In this document: positions 1 through 9,843 of the stretch, in pieces
Layout of the letters: each line of letters starts with the position of its first letter
How positions within the stretch are numbered: position 1 is the first letter of the stretch
From: Aureimonas sp. Leaf427
Lineage (GTDB): Bacteria; Pseudomonadota; Alphaproteobacteria; Rhizobiales; Rhizobiaceae
Assembly: GCF_001425485.1 (NCBI RefSeq)
Contig: NZ_LMQW01000007.1
Span: 107,907 to 171,906, forward strand
Reading direction: 5' to 3'
DNA length: 64,000 bases
Program-made: the position numbers and the translations under genes
The notes under the pieces: model-generated
Told to the model about the DNA's origin: nothing
Databases searched by the model: none
The model's input: only the letters and a program-made list of their open reading frames with translations

Positions 1-66
1 GCATGGAAACGCCAGGGAAACGAGCCTAGCTTCTTGCCCTGCACTGCACCATCTGGACGCTGCCCC

Positions 67-1296
67 ATGACCGACATCAGCTGCCCCACCGATTTCGCCG
101 ATCCCGCCGCGCCGCCGCCGGCCGCCGTTTCCGAGCGTGCGCACTGGCCGGCGGTGTTCTCGCTGTCCTTCGGCGTCTTCGGCCTCGTCACCGCCGAATT
201 CCTGCCCGTCAGCCTTCTCACGCCGATGGCGGCCGAACTCGGCGCATCGACGGGCGCTGCCGGCCAGGCGATCACGGCGACCGCCGTCGTCGCGGCCTTC
301 GCGGGGCCGCTTCTCGTTCTCGGCTCCGGCCGGCTCGATCGGCGCTCGATCGTCTGGGTGCTGATGGCGATGCTGGTCGTCTCCAGCGTCCTGTCGGCTT
401 TTGCGACCGACATCACGACGCTTCTCCTGGCGCGGGCCGTGCTCGGCTTCGCGCTCGGCGGCTTCTGGGCGATGATGATCGCGCTGGCGATCCGCCTCGT
501 GCCCTCCGCCGACGTGCCGCGCGCCATCTCGACCATCATCATGGGCGTTTCCGTCGCCACGGTCTTCGCGGCGCCGCTCGGCGCCTTTCTCGGCGACCTG
601 TGGGGATGGCGCGCGACCTTCCTCGCCGCCGCAGCGCTCGGCGCCGTCGCGTTCTGCGTCCAGCTCGTGACGCTGCCCCGGATGCCCTCGGCCTCCGCGC
701 CCGGGCTCGCGGCGTTTCGCGAGGCGCTGTCGCAGCGCGCCGTGTTGATCGGCATCGGCACCGTGCTTCTGGTGATCTCGGGCCATTTCGCCGGCTTCAC
801 CTTCATCCGTCCCTTCCTGGAGGACGTGCCGCGCCTCGACGTGGCGACGATCTCGCTGGCGCTCTTCGCCTTCGGGGCCGGCGGTTTTCTCGGTAACATC
901 GCAGGCGGGGCCATCGCCGCGCGGAGCCCGGCCCTTGCCGTCGGCATCGTCTCGCTTCTGATCACGGGGGCCGCGCTGGCGCTGATCCTCTTCGGGGCGA
1001 ACGCATCCGTGGCCTTCGCGGCGACGGCGCTCTGGGGCTTCGCCTTCGGCGGCTTCCCCGCTTCGATCTCGATCTGGAACGCGCGCGCCGCGCCGGATCT
1101 GGCCGAAAGCGCCGGCGCTCTCCTCACCTCCGCCTTCCAGGTCGCGATCGCGAGCGGCGCGGTGATCGGCGGTCTCCTGATCGACGGGGTCGGCCCCGTC
1201 GGCGTCATCGTCTACTCGGCGCTCGCCGTCCTTGCCGGCGCGGCCGTCATGCTGGTGCTCGGCCGGCCGATGGAGCGGCTCCTGCCGCCGAGCTGA
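67..1296 (+). CDS. MFS efflux transporter, NepI/YdhP-like
   Basis: Major facilitator superfamily drug:H+ antiporter of 409 residues with about 12 hydrophobic segments. The stretch AEFLPVSLLTPMAAELG near residue 45 and the segment GFALGGFWAMMIALAIRLVP near residue 130 closely resemble E. coli NepI, the purine ribonucleoside exporter, and the related YdhP/AraJ group. The ATG at 67 is preferred over an in-frame TTG at 34 because family members have a short polar N-terminus. It stands alone and is followed by a strong hairpin. The substrate is inferred from family resemblance only; another small hydrophilic compound or drug is possible. Confidence 0.85.
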   Translation: MTDISCPTDFADPAAPPPAAVSERAHWPAVFSLSFGVFGLVTAEFLPVSLLTPMAAELGASTGAAGQAITATAVVAAFAGPLLVLGSGRLDRRSIVWVLMAMLVVSSVLSAFATDITTLLLARAVLGFALGGFWAMMIALAIRLVPSADVPRAISTIIMGVSVATVFAAPLGAFLGDLWGWRATFLAAAALGAVAFCVQLVTLPRMPSASAPGLAAFREALSQRAVLIGIGTVLLVISGHFAGFTFIRPFLEDVPRLDVATISLALFAFGAGGFLGNIAGGAIAARSPALAVGIVSLLITGAALALILFGANASVAFAATALWGFAFGGFPASISIWNARAAPDLAESAGALLTSAFQVAIASGAVIGGLLIDGVGPVGVIVYSALAVLAGAAVMLVLGRPMERLLPPS

Positions 1297-1320
1297 CGGC
1301 GCTCGCCGTTCCCTTCGGAA

Positions 1321-1367
1321 GAACGAAAGGCCGCCGGGGCAAGAGGCTCCGGCGGCCTTGTTCGTTC
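1321..1367. terminator. Bidirectional hairpin terminator
   Basis: A long inverted repeat, GAACGAAAGGCCGCCGG facing CCGGCGGCCTTGTTCGTTC, with a two-base bulge and a short loop. It lies between the MFS gene (plus) and the sugar ABC operon (minus), so it can end both converging transcripts. There is only a weak T-tract. Confidence 0.7.
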
Positions 1368-1424
1368 ACGCGGGCGACAGGGGCCGGACGCCGCTCTTCG
1401 CCGGCCGGCGAGGGGCCGCGGGCG

Positions 1425-2393
1425 TCAGGACCGGCCGGATTTCGGGCCGCCGGCGATCGTGATGATGGCGATGATGATGAGGCCGGTGAGGAGAAGGCGT
1501 AAGCCCGCGCCGACGCCGAACGTGTTCAGCATGGTGACGAGAAGATAGAGGAAGAGGGAGGCGCCCCAGAGCCCCGCGACGTTCGACTGGCCGCCCGAGA
1601 CGAGCGAGCCGCCGACCACGACGACCGCGATCGAGGCGAGAAGATACTCCTCGCCCATGTTCAGCGACGAGCCGCCGGAAAAGCCCGCGAGCACGGCGCC
1701 GCAAAGGCTCGCGAGCATCGCCGAGAGCACGTAGGTGAAGAACCGCACGCGGTCGACCCGGATGCCGGCAAGACCCGCCGCGCGCGTGTTCTGCCCGATC
1801 GCGGAGACCGAGCGCCCGTAGACCGTCCGGTGCAGGACGACGGCCATGACGATGCAGAGAAGAAGCGTCGCGATGGCGAGATAGGGAATGCCGAGGATGC
1901 GGCCCGTGGTGAAGGAGGCGAAGCTTTCGGGCGGGCGCACGCGCAGGCCCCGCCCGTAGACGATCGCCACCGACTGGATGAGGAAGCTCGCCGAAAGCGT
2001 CGCGATGATCGGCGGGATCGAGAGGAGGCGGATCAACGCGAAGTTGAAGCAGCCGACGAGGACGCCCGTTCCGATCGCCGCGGCGAGCCCGAGCGCGATG
2101 CGCGCGTCGCTGCCGTCCATGACGACCATCGCCACGGCCCCGGCCAGCGCGATCGTCGCCGGGATCGACAGATCGACATTGCCGGGGCCGGTCGTGACGA
2201 CGAACATCTGTCCGAGGCCGACGATGACGTACATGGTCGCGAAGGTGAGGGCCGTCGTCAGGATGTCGGTCGCGCCCATGCCGCCGGTGAAGGCGATGGT
2301 GGCGAGGAAGATCAGGGCGGCGCCGATGAAGGAGAAGAGCCACGGGCGGCCGGCCAGGAGACCGGGCGAGCGCCCCGCGCGGACGGCGGTCAT
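1425..2393 (-). CDS. Sugar ABC transporter permease (RbsC type), second of two
   Basis: Inner-membrane permease of the ribose/xylose-type importer family (BPD_transp_2), 322 residues with about nine hydrophobic segments and the family-typical GNVDLSIPA motif around residue 75. Its ATG overlaps the stop of the preceding permease gene by four bases (ATGA), indicating translational coupling. It is the last gene of a four-gene operon: binding protein, ATPase, permease, permease. The two permeases probably form a heterodimer, since the operon carries two different ones and one double-domain ATPase. The imported sugar cannot be read from the sequence. Confidence 0.88.
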   Translation of the reverse strand: MTAVRAGRSPGLLAGRPWLFSFIGAALIFLATIAFTGGMGATDILTTALTFATMYVIVGLGQMFVVTTGPGNVDLSIPATIALAGAVAMVVMDGSDARIALGLAAAIGTGVLVGCFNFALIRLLSIPPIIATLSASFLIQSVAIVYGRGLRVRPPESFASFTTGRILGIPYLAIATLLLCIVMAVVLHRTVYGRSVSAIGQNTRAAGLAGIRVDRVRFFTYVLSAMLASLCGAVLAGFSGGSSLNMGEEYLLASIAVVVVGGSLVSGGQSNVAGLWGASLFLYLLVTMLNTFGVGAGLRLLLTGLIIIAIITIAGGPKSGRS

Positions 2394-3331
2394 GCGGCTC
2401 TCCGTTCGGTCTGGTTCACCAGAGCCCGCAGCGCGAGCACGAGGATGAGGATCGCCCCTTGCGCGCCGATCTGCCAGTCCGGCGAGATGCGCAGGAAGGA
2501 CAGGAGCGAGCCGGCGAGCGTCAGCGTCAGGGCGCCGATCACCGCGCCGATGGGCGAGACGCGCCCGCCCGTGAACTCGCCGCCGCCCAGGATCACGCCG
2601 GCGATGGACAGAAGCGTGTAGCGCAGGGCGATATTGGCGTCGGCCGAGGTGGTGAGACCGACGAGGGTGAGGCCGCTCAGCGTGCCGAAGGTGCCGCAGA
2701 GCGCGTACATGGTCATCTTGGCGCGCAGGAGCGACCAGCCCGCCCGCTGCACCGCCTGCGGGCTGCCGCCGGCTCCGCGCAGGACCGCGCCCGCCGAGGA
2801 ACGCATCAGGAAGAGATGCACGCCGACGGCCAGCACCGCGCTCGCGATGATGGCGAAGGGCACGAGCGGCGTCTTCAGCTTGACGAGGGCGGAGAGCCAG
2901 GCCGGCGCGCTGCCGCCGGGCGAGGGGAGGAGGAGCACGGCGGCTCCCAGCCAGACGAAGCTCATGCCGAGCGTCACGACGATGGACGGCAGGTTGCGCC
3001 AGTGGATGAGCGCGCCGAGCGCGGCATAGACCGCGATGCCGGCGAGAAGCGCGGCGACGCCGAGAACGGGGTTCACCGGCAGGATCGTCGCTCCGATGCA
3101 GGCGACGAGGCTGACGAAGCCGCCGATCGACAGGTCGAGATCGTTGACCGTGATGACGCAGAGCTGCGCGATCGTCGCGAGCGCGATCGGCAGCGCGAGA
3201 TTGAGCATGAGGTTCAGCCCGAGATAGCTCATGGCCCTCGGCTGGATGATGAAGATGACGCTGAGGATCAGGATGAAGGAGACCGGCGGCAGGAGCGCCC
3301 GGAGAAGGCGCGGGGTCGCAAGGCCGCCCAT
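2390..3331 (-). CDS. Sugar ABC transporter permease (RbsC type), first of two
   Basis: BPD_transp_2 family permease of 313 residues, starting [10 protein letters not shown], with repeated hydrophobic helices and the conserved NDLDLSIGG motif near residue 65. The same frame stays open far upstream, antisense-like through the ATPase gene, but the true start is the ATG at 3331: it overlaps the ATPase stop as ATGA, and similarity to permeases begins there. It partners the downstream permease and the double ATPase. Family knowledge places it in pentose, hexose or polyol uptake. Confidence 0.87.
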   Translation of the reverse strand: MGGLATPRLLRALLPPVSFILILSVIFIIQPRAMSYLGLNLMLNLALPIALATIAQLCVITVNDLDLSIGGFVSLVACIGATILPVNPVLGVAALLAGIAVYAALGALIHWRNLPSIVVTLGMSFVWLGAAVLLLPSPGGSAPAWLSALVKLKTPLVPFAIIASAVLAVGVHLFLMRSSAGAVLRGAGGSPQAVQRAGWSLLRAKMTMYALCGTFGTLSGLTLVGLTTSADANIALRYTLLSIAGVILGGGEFTGGRVSPIGAVIGALTLTLAGSLLSFLRISPDWQIGAQGAILILVLALRALVNQTERRAA

Positions 3332-4833
3332 CACGCCGCCTCCCCCTCGAAGGAGGATTGCAGGATGCGCTGTTCGGAAAGCTCGTGGCGCGGCAGGTCC
3401 GCCACGATCGCCCCGGAGCGGAAGACGTAGATGTGGTCGCAGCTTTTCAATTCGTCGAACTCGGTCGTGTACCAGATGAAGGTGCGGCCCTTGTCGGCTT
3501 CCGCCCGCACGAGGGCATAGACCTCCTGCTTGGTGCCGATGTCGACGCCGCGCATCGGGTCGTCCATCAGGATGATCTGCGCATCCGACGCCAGCGCCCG
3601 CGCGAACAGCGCCTTCTGCTGGTTGCCGCCGGAGAGGGTCAGGATGTTGTTGCCCATGTCGGGCGTGCGGATCGCGATGCGCTTCTGCCATTCGTCCTCC
3701 ACCGCGCGGGCCTTTTCGGCATCGACGAGGCCGAAGCGCTGGAGGCCGCCGAGCGAGCGGATGGTGACGTTCTCGCCGATCGACCAGAGCGGGAAGACCC
3801 CGTCGGTCTGGCGGTCCCCTGCGACGAAGGCGACCCGGCCGTCGAGGCGCGCGAAGCGCGAGCGCCGGTGGACGGCGTTGTGGAGGAGGACGAGGAGCCC
3901 GGTCTGCCCGTGTCCGGCAAGACCGGCGAGGCCGACGATCTCGCCGCGCCGGGCCTCGAGCGCGAGGCTTCCGCCCTTCGGCGTGCGGGCCGTCGCGACG
4001 ATCGCGCCCGTCGAACGCGGCCTGTGTGCCGCCTCGCCGTCGGACGCTGCCTCCTCGGCCACGACGTGGCCCATGCAGGCCACCAGCGATGCGCGGTCGA
4101 AGGCGCCGGCGGGACGCAGATCGACGACGCGCCCGTCGCTCATCACCGCGATCCGGTCGCAGGTCGAGAGGATCTCGCCGAGAATATGCGAGATGAGAAT
4201 GATGCTGCCGCCCTTGGCGACGAAGCGGCGCACGAAGGCGAGAAGCTGCGCGGCGATCGTGGCGTCGAGAGACGAGGTCGGCTCGTCGAGGATGACGAGC
4301 CGCAGCGGCTCGCCCGTCGAGGCGAAGACGCTGGCGATCTCCACCATCTGGCGCTGGCCGAGCGCCAGATCGCCGACGAGTTCGTTCGCCCCGATCCCGT
4401 GACCGGGGAAGATCTCGTCGAGCTTGTCGAGGATCAGCGCGGCCGCGCGTCTGCGCCAGCCCCAGCCCTTCAGGGCACCGTGCCGCACGCGCGTGTTCTC
4501 GACGACGCTGAGATTGGGGCAGAGCGAGAGTTCCTGGAACACGCAGGCGACGCCCGCGCGATGGGCGCGCAGAACATCGTATGCGCTGGTCGCGTCCTCG
4601 CCCATGATCTCCAGACGCCCCTCGTCCGGCACGACGTTGCCGGCCAGAACCTGCATGAGGGTCGACTTGCCCGCGCCGTTGTGGCCGGCGAGCCCGAGAC
4701 ATTCGCCGGCCCGGATGTCGAGATCGATGCCCCGAAGCGCCCGGACGGCGCCGAAGCTCTTGGCGATTCCGGCAAGGCGCACGAGGGAACTGTCGCGGCG
4801 CCCGATGTCGGGCCCCTCGGCGGTGACGGACAT
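3331..4833 (-). CDS. Sugar ABC transporter ATP-binding protein (RbsA type)
   Basis: Double ABC ATPase of 500 residues, the usual size for RbsA/XylG/MglA. The first half has Walker [10 protein letters not shown] at about residue 50, signature LALGQRQ (a variant of LSGGQ) and Walker [12 protein letters not shown]. The second half has a degenerate Walker A (GHGQTGLL) but an intact LSGGNQQK signature and [12 protein letters not shown], as is normal for this family, where only one site hydrolyses efficiently. It is coupled to the downstream permease by an ATGA overlap. It powers uptake with the binding protein encoded 76 bases upstream. Confidence 0.9.
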   Translation of the reverse strand: MSVTAEGPDIGRRDSSLVRLAGIAKSFGAVRALRGIDLDIRAGECLGLAGHNGAGKSTLMQVLAGNVVPDEGRLEIMGEDATSAYDVLRAHRAGVACVFQELSLCPNLSVVENTRVRHGALKGWGWRRRAAALILDKLDEIFPGHGIGANELVGDLALGQRQMVEIASVFASTGEPLRLVILDEPTSSLDATIAAQLLAFVRRFVAKGGSIILISHILGEILSTCDRIAVMSDGRVVDLRPAGAFDRASLVACMGHVVAEEAASDGEAAHRPRSTGAIVATARTPKGGSLALEARRGEIVGLAGLAGHGQTGLLVLLHNAVHRRSRFARLDGRVAFVAGDRQTDGVFPLWSIGENVTIRSLGGLQRFGLVDAEKARAVEDEWQKRIAIRTPDMGNNILTLSGGNQQKALFARALASDAQIILMDDPMRGVDIGTKQEVYALVRAEADKGRTFIWYTTEFDELKSCDHIYVFRSGAIVADLPRHELSEQRILQSSFEGEAA

Positions 4834-4909
4834 GGCGATGCCGATCCTTGGATGCTGGGTCAGGGGCCGGACCGCCGAGGCTCGGCGGTCCGGATCGATG
4901 CGTGCCGGC

Positions 4910-5932
4910 TTACTTCTTGGCCGCGTCCGCGATCACCTTCTTGGCGTCGTCGAGCGAATATTCGACATTGGCGACGCCGCCCGCCTGGGTGGTTTCGAGC
5001 GAGGTCTCGAGGCCGGCCTGATCGATGGCGAGGAAGGGCACGACGAGATCCTTCGGCACGTCCTGGCCGTCGAGGATCTGCTGGGCGACCCAGAAGGCGA
5101 GCGTCGAGACGCCGGGCGCGATGGAGACGGACATGGTCTCGTAGCTCGAGGCGTCCTTCTGCGCCTTCCACCAGCGCAGCTCGTCGTCGCGATTGCCGAG
5201 GATGATGGTCGGCGTCGGGCGGCCGGCGGCCTTGAAGGCCTCGGCGGCGCCGAAGCCGTCGCCGCCCTGCGTCACGACGCCGACGATCTCGGGCAGGCTC
5301 GGCAGGACGCCGGCGACCGACTTCTGCGCGACGGTTTGCGTCCAGTCGCCCTGCACGGCGCTGACGATCTTGAACTTCGGATTGGCCGCGACGCCGGCCG
5401 CGATGCCCTCGTGGATCTCGGTGTCGACCGAGGTTCCGGCGAGGCCGCGCAGTTCCAGGAGATTGCCGCCGTCCGGATAGCGCTTGGCCAGATAGTCGAG
5501 CTGGCCGGACCCCATCTTCTTGAAGTCGACCGCGACGCGCCAGGCGCAGGGCTCGGTGACGATGCCGTCGAAGGAGACGACGACGATGCCGGCGTCGCAG
5601 GCTTCCTTCACCGCGCCGTTGAGGGCGGTCGGCGATGCCGAGTTGACGACGATGGCGCTATAGCCCTGCAGGATCATGTTCTGGATCTGCGCGGCCTGCT
5701 CGGTCGCCTGGTTCTCGGCGGTCGTGAAGGCGTCCGCGCTCTTCACGATGCCGTCCGCGACCGCCTTCTTGGTGATCGTCTCCCAGCTGGTCAGCATGGC
5801 CTGGCGCCAGGAATTGCCGGCGTAGTTGTTGGACAGGGCGATGGACTTGTCGGCCGTTTCGGCGCTGGCGCCGCCGGCGAGGCCGAGAGCGAGGGCTGCG
5901 ACCGACAGGGTCGTTGCGAGTTTGGTCTTCAA
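4910..5932 (-). CDS. Periplasmic sugar-binding protein of ABC importer
   Basis: Peripla_BP_4 (ribose-binding-like) protein of 340 residues. I place the start at a TTG at 5932 because GGGGAGG lies five bases upstream and the resulting N-terminus, [20 protein letters not shown], is a clean Sec signal peptide cleaved after GASA. An upstream GTG at 5953 would add residues in front of the signal peptide. The mature domain begins [16 protein letters not shown]. It is first in the ABC operon and divergent from a GAF histidine kinase gene 304 bases away. The ligand is unknown; family members bind monosaccharides or polyols. Confidence 0.87.
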   Translation of the reverse strand: MKTKLATTLSVAALALGLAGGASAETADKSIALSNNYAGNSWRQAMLTSWETITKKAVADGIVKSADAFTTAENQATEQAAQIQNMILQGYSAIVVNSASPTALNGAVKEACDAGIVVVSFDGIVTEPCAWRVAVDFKKMGSGQLDYLAKRYPDGGNLLELRGLAGTSVDTEIHEGIAAGVAANPKFKIVSAVQGDWTQTVAQKSVAGVLPSLPEIVGVVTQGGDGFGAAEAFKAAGRPTPTIILGNRDDELRWWKAQKDASSYETMSVSIAPGVSTLAFWVAQQILDGQDVPKDLVVPFLAIDQAGLETSLETTQAGGVANVEYSLDDAKKVIADAAKK

Positions 5933-5958
5933 GAAATCCTCCCCAGGATACACGTCTG

Positions 5959-5977
5959 CGCCGGAAGAATTCCGGCG
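5959..5977. promoter_or_regulatory. Palindrome in leader of sugar ABC operon
   Basis: A perfect 8+8 inverted repeat, CGCCGGAA-GAA-TTCCGGCG, 27 bases upstream of the binding-protein start. It may be an operator in the divergent region shared with the kinase gene or a hairpin in the 5' untranslated RNA. I see nothing else clear in the 304 bases between the two genes. Confidence 0.35.
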
Positions 5978-6236
5978 GGATGCTCATGCGCTGCTCGGGC
6001 CCGGTCTGTCCCGCCGCCGGTTTCGTCCGGCGCCGGTCGCTACCGGCCTCCCAGCCGGTTTCGTGCCGCGCGTCGTCCGGCGGCCGTCGGGCGGCAATCT
6101 GCGGGAGGCCGATGGCTCTGTCCAAGGCCCGATCCGCACCTCTTTTGCGGGAACCCGCATTGAAGATGCCGGATCGCGCCGCCGAAGGAACGCCTTCCCT
6201 CTGGCGGGCGCCGCCTGAACATGGTCGTCTCGCGCC

Positions 6237-7538
6237 ATGACGCACGCGGCTCTCCCGTTCGACCAGGCTCCCCGACGATCGCTCCGGCCCCGCCTCGGCG
6301 CGGAGGCGGTCTTTCGCCGGCTTCTCCACGTCTCGAAGGCGCTGGCCGGCCAGCTCGACTTCCAGACCGCCATCCAGGCCGTCTCCGAAGAGCTCGCGCA
6401 CATCCTGCCGCACGATCATCTCGACGTGTGCATTCTGCGCCGCGACGAGCATGTCGCCTACGAGGCGGGCGCGCACACGGCCTGGAGCCTTAACGAACGG
6501 CCGCTGCCGGTGACGGGAAGCCCGATCCGCCTCGTGCTTCTCGGCGAGGCGCCGTTTCTCCTGACGGGGGACGCGATGGCCGATCCGCGCTTCCATTTCG
6601 AGGGCGCCTTCTCGCATCCGATCTTCGAGGAGGCGCTGCGCAGCCGCATCCATGTGCCGCTTCTCGTGCGCGGCGAGATCATCGGCGCCTTTTCCTGTTC
6701 GAGCCGCGAGGCGGATTTCTACGAGACGGGCGACGTGCCCTTCGCGCAGCACGTGGCCGATATGCTGGCTCCCTATTTCTTCGCCCTGCGCGTTGCCGAG
6801 GACACGCGGCTTCTCGCCATCGAAGAGGCGGAGGGCCGGGCGCGGGAGGAGGGCCTGCGCGAGGGCGCGCTGCGGCTGACGGAGGAGCTGGAGCGCGAGC
6901 GCCAGCGCATCGGCATGGACCTGCACGACATGACCCTCGCCGATCTCACGCGCATCTCGCGCCGCGTCGAGAGACTGCGCGCGGCCGAGAGCCTGGAGCC
7001 GGACGTGCTGGAGCCGATCGCCGCCGGGCTCGACCGTTGCATTCGGGAGCTGCGCGAGATCATCGACGACGCGCGGCCCAACGTCCTGCAGCTCTTCGGC
7101 CTTGCCGACGGCATCGAGGATTTCCTGGAACGGGCGCTCGACGCCGGCGGCGCCAACATCGCCTGGCGCTTTCGGGACGAGAGCGAGGGCTGCGTCGACA
7201 GGCTGGAGGATTCGCTGCGCGTCGCGCTCTTCCGCATCGTGCAGGAGGCCGTCAACAATGCCGCCCATCACGCCGAGCCGTCGCTGATCGAGGTGGACAT
7301 CCGGCGCGAGGCACGCGGCGGCGACGCCCATCTGACGATCGAGATCCGCGACGACGGGATCGGTTTCGCCTCCCTCCAGCAGCGCAAGCGCGTCGGCGGC
7401 ATCCGCAACATGCAGACGCGCGCCCGTCTCGTCGGGGCGTCGTTTCAGATCGCGCGGCGGACGGACGCGCGGGGCACGCTCGTCGCCCTGTCGCTGAGGC
7501 TTCCCAGCCTCGGCGAGACGACCGGAGACCGGCCATGA
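6237..7538 (+). CDS. GAF-domain sensor histidine kinase (NarL/DesK class)
   Basis: Cytoplasmic histidine kinase of 433 residues with no membrane helices. An N-terminal GAF-like domain (about residues 20-185) is followed by a coiled-coil and a HisKA_3 dimerisation motif, GMDLHD, with phosphoacceptor His at about 230. The HATPase domain carries an N-box (QEAVNNAAHHA, near 340) and a DDGIGF box (near 373). Its stop overlaps the start of the response regulator (ATGA), so the two are a cognate pair. It is divergent from the sugar ABC operon, which suggests but does not prove that it controls it. A soluble ligand or redox signal is expected from the GAF domain. Confidence 0.87.
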   Translation: MTHAALPFDQAPRRSLRPRLGAEAVFRRLLHVSKALAGQLDFQTAIQAVSEELAHILPHDHLDVCILRRDEHVAYEAGAHTAWSLNERPLPVTGSPIRLVLLGEAPFLLTGDAMADPRFHFEGAFSHPIFEEALRSRIHVPLLVRGEIIGAFSCSSREADFYETGDVPFAQHVADMLAPYFFALRVAEDTRLLAIEEAEGRAREEGLREGALRLTEELERERQRIGMDLHDMTLADLTRISRRVERLRAAESLEPDVLEPIAAGLDRCIRELREIIDDARPNVLQLFGLADGIEDFLERALDAGGANIAWRFRDESEGCVDRLEDSLRVALFRIVQEAVNNAAHHAEPSLIEVDIRREARGGDAHLTIEIRDDGIGFASLQQRKRVGGIRNMQTRARLVGASFQIARRTDARGTLVALSLRLPSLGETTGDRP

Positions 7539-8248
7539 AGGTGCTGATCGTCGAAGACGACGCGGTGCATCGCTCGTTCCTTCGCGACGTTCTCGTCGGC
7601 ACCTTTCCCGGCTGCGAGCTTCTGGAGGCGGAGAACGGCCTCGTGGGCGAGAAGCTGGCGCGCGAGCACGGCTCGACCAACGTGGTCGTCGATCTCCAGA
7701 TGCCGCAGCGGACCGGCGTCGAGATGGCGCGCACGCTCTGGCGCGAACGGCCCGCGACGTCGATCATGTTCTGGTCGAACTATGCGGACGAAGCCTATGT
7801 GCGCGGCGTCTCGCGCATCGTGCCGGCGGGCGCGGCCTATGGCTACGTCCTCAAATCGGCCTCGGAAGAGCGGCTCGGCCTCGCGTTGCGCGGCGTGTTC
7901 CTGGAGGGCCAGTGCGTGATCGACCGCGAGATCCGCACGGTCCAGCAGACGACGGCCGAGCGGTCCGACAGTTTCAGCGACGTCGAATACGAGATCCTGC
8001 TCGACCTCGCGCTCGGACTGACCGATCGGCTGATCGCCGAACGCCGGAGCGTCTCGCTCCGCAGCGTCCAGAACCGGCTGCAGCAGATCTACGACAAGCT
8101 CGGCGTCTACGAATCCGGGGGCGGATCGGACGCCTTCAACCTGCGCATGCGCGCGGTGACGCTCGCCTTCCTGCGAAAGCTCCTCAACCGCGGCAGCCTG
8201 GAACAGGCCAATGCCGAACTCGACCTCTGGCTCGCGCGCCCCCGATAG
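7535..8248 (+). CDS. Response regulator, receiver plus HTH
   Basis: DNA-binding response regulator of 237 residues. The receiver domain has the acidic pair at D8/D9 and a likely phosphoacceptor Asp at 53 (VVDLQMP). A LuxR/FixJ-like helix-turn-helix lies around residues 145-195 (SDVEYEILLDLALGLTDRLI). The start overlaps the kinase stop by four bases. The usual receiver Lys is seen in YGYVLKSAS. The C-terminal 40 residues extend beyond a standard LuxR HTH. The sugar ABC operon is the nearest candidate target. Confidence 0.85.
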   Translation: MKVLIVEDDAVHRSFLRDVLVGTFPGCELLEAENGLVGEKLAREHGSTNVVVDLQMPQRTGVEMARTLWRERPATSIMFWSNYADEAYVRGVSRIVPAGAAYGYVLKSASEERLGLALRGVFLEGQCVIDREIRTVQQTTAERSDSFSDVEYEILLDLALGLTDRLIAERRSVSLRSVQNRLQQIYDKLGVYESGGGSDAFNLRMRAVTLAFLRKLLNRGSLEQANAELDLWLARPR

Positions 8249-8273
8249 GCGCGCATGGCGCCGCTGCGAACGA

Positions 8274-8621
8274 TCAGAGAACGCCCTTGTCGCGCGCCTC
8301 GCGAAGCCCCTCGACGAAGGCCCGTTGCACCTTGACCTGTTCGAGGAGCTTCTCCGTTCGCGCGACGGCGTGCTCCAGCTGTTTGGCGACGTCGGCCTGG
8401 CTGGCCGCCAGCTGCTCCGGGGTCGGCTGCTTGATGGCATAGAGGGTTTCGTTGACGCCGCGCGAGCTCAGCTCCCGCATCCGCTTCACCAGTCCCTCGT
8501 ACTCGCGGGACGTCTCGGCCGACACCTCCTCCAGCACCGCGACCATTCGATCGAAGCGCTTGGCATCCGTCTCGTCGTCGCGTTCCTTGGACCGGATCGC
8601 TCGTTTGAACGCATTCAGCAT
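8274..8621 (-). CDS. Small coiled-coil hypothetical protein
   Basis: Charged protein of 115 residues starting MLNAFKRAIRSKERDDE. Most of the length is predicted helical with heptad-like spacing, rich in Glu, Lys and Arg and without signal peptide, Cys or membrane helices. The start at 8621 is preferred over an upstream in-frame GTG because the added residues are low-complexity and Arg-rich, and GAGGGCG precedes 8621. It converges with the response regulator gene, with 25 bases between stops. I do not recognise a family; the middle looks like phasin-type or other structural coiled coils, but that is a weak impression. Confidence 0.6.
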   Translation of the reverse strand: MLNAFKRAIRSKERDDETDAKRFDRMVAVLEEVSAETSREYEGLVKRMRELSSRGVNETLYAIKQPTPEQLAASQADVAKQLEHAVARTEKLLEQVKVQRAFVEGLREARDKGVL

Positions 8622-8840
8622 CGTCGCCCTCGCTCGCCGCTCATCCCCGCACGCTTCCCTTCGTCGCCCCGCTTGCGGCCCGGCGTCAACTCCCCTGGCC
8701 ACATCACGACGGCATCGGCACCCGCGCGGCGAGGCCTCGGCCGATCTCGGACGTCATCGCAGCCAAAGACGGCGACCGCGAAGGGGGCTTCCTTCGGTGC
8801 ATCGGAGATGGCCGCCGAACGTTCCGGCACCGCGATCGCG

Positions 8841-9788
8841 TCACCGGCGCTGGCTCATCGCGCAGAGAAGTTCGAACATCATCGTGGCGCCCGTCAGCGC
8901 CGTCAGTCCGCTGGGGTCGAGCGGCGGCGACACTTCCACGAGATCGGCGCCGACGATGTCGAGCCCGGCGAGACGCCGCACCATCGCCTGCGCCTCCCGT
9001 GTCGTGAAGCCGCCGATCTCCGGCGTCCCCGTGCCGGGCGCGAAGGAGGGGTCGATCCCGTCGATGTCGAAGGACACGTAGAGCGGCCTCTCGCCGACGA
9101 TCGCCCGCGCCTCGTCCATCACGGAGGCCGGCCCGCGCTCGGCGAACTCCTCGATGAAGACGATGCGAATCCCGGTCTCCTGCGCGTAGTCGAAGTTCGC
9201 GGCGCCGGAGATCGCGCCGCGGATGCCGATCTGGATCGAGCGCCTTGGGTCGATCAGGCCCTCCTCGATCGCCCGCCGAAAGGGCGTCGCGTGGTTGTAG
9301 CGCTGACCGAAAAAGTCGTCGAACGTGTCGGAATGCGCGTCGAAATGGATAAGGCCGACGGGCTCGCCGCGATGGAGACCGCGCAGGATCGGCAGCGTGA
9401 TCGAATGATCGCCGCCGGCGGTGAGCGGCCGGGCGCCGGCATCGGCGATCTCTCGGAAGAAGGCCTCGATCGAGGCGAAGCTCTCCATCAGGTCGAGCGG
9501 GTTGACCGGCGCATCGCCGCAATCGGCCACGCGCAGCTCGTCGAAGGGCGAGCGGCCTGTGACGTGGTGAACCGGGCGGACGAGGCTCGACTGGTTGCGG
9601 ATCTCGCGCGGGCCATGGCGCGCACCCGTCCGGTTGGTGGCGCCGCCGTCGAAGGGCACGCCGACAAGGGCGACGTCGACCTCGCCGGGCCGCGCCTGCG
9701 GCAAGCGCATGAAGGTCGCGGGACCGGCAAAGCGCGGAACGGCGCCGGAGTCCAACGGCTTGAACCGCATCTGTTCGCTTGGCGTCAT
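8841..9788 (-). CDS. speB: Agmatinase / guanidino-acid ureohydrolase
   Basis: Ureohydrolase of 315 residues that removes urea from a guanidino compound using two Mn ions. All metal-binding motifs are intact: GGDHS (H128), DAHSD (D150, H152, D154) and SFDIDGIDP (D241, D243). Length and motifs fit agmatinase (putrescine from agmatine), but guanidinobutyrase and guanidinopropionase are close relatives and cannot be excluded. Transcribed alone. The 225 bases upstream reach the tRNA-Ser gene and contain an inverted repeat 23 bases before the start. Confidence 0.82.
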   Translation of the reverse strand: MTPSEQMRFKPLDSGAVPRFAGPATFMRLPQARPGEVDVALVGVPFDGGATNRTGARHGPREIRNQSSLVRPVHHVTGRSPFDELRVADCGDAPVNPLDLMESFASIEAFFREIADAGARPLTAGGDHSITLPILRGLHRGEPVGLIHFDAHSDTFDDFFGQRYNHATPFRRAIEEGLIDPRRSIQIGIRGAISGAANFDYAQETGIRIVFIEEFAERGPASVMDEARAIVGERPLYVSFDIDGIDPSFAPGTGTPEIGGFTTREAQAMVRRLAGLDIVGADLVEVSPPLDPSGLTALTGATMMFELLCAMSQRR

Positions 9789-9810
9789 CGCGGCCCTGTC
9801 CTTCTGCCGA

Positions 9811-9843
9811 CCGTTTCGTTTCGACCTTAAGCGAAACGAACGG
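9811..9843. promoter_or_regulatory. Inverted repeat upstream of agmatinase gene
   Basis: CCGTTTCGTTTCG faces GCGAAACGAACGG across a 7-base spacer with one bulge. It lies just ahead of the agmatinase start, where an operator or a leader hairpin would be expected. The regulator is unknown. Confidence 0.35.

Noticed and set aside
2390..4702. A 770-codon minus-strand fusion of a permease with an upstream region
   Set aside because: The upstream half is an out-of-frame reading of the ATPase gene; the true permease begins at the ATGA overlap at 3331.
5658..7331. A 557-codon minus-strand frame covering the start of the sugar-binding protein and the kinase gene
   Set aside because: It crosses two well-supported genes on both strands and has no domain.
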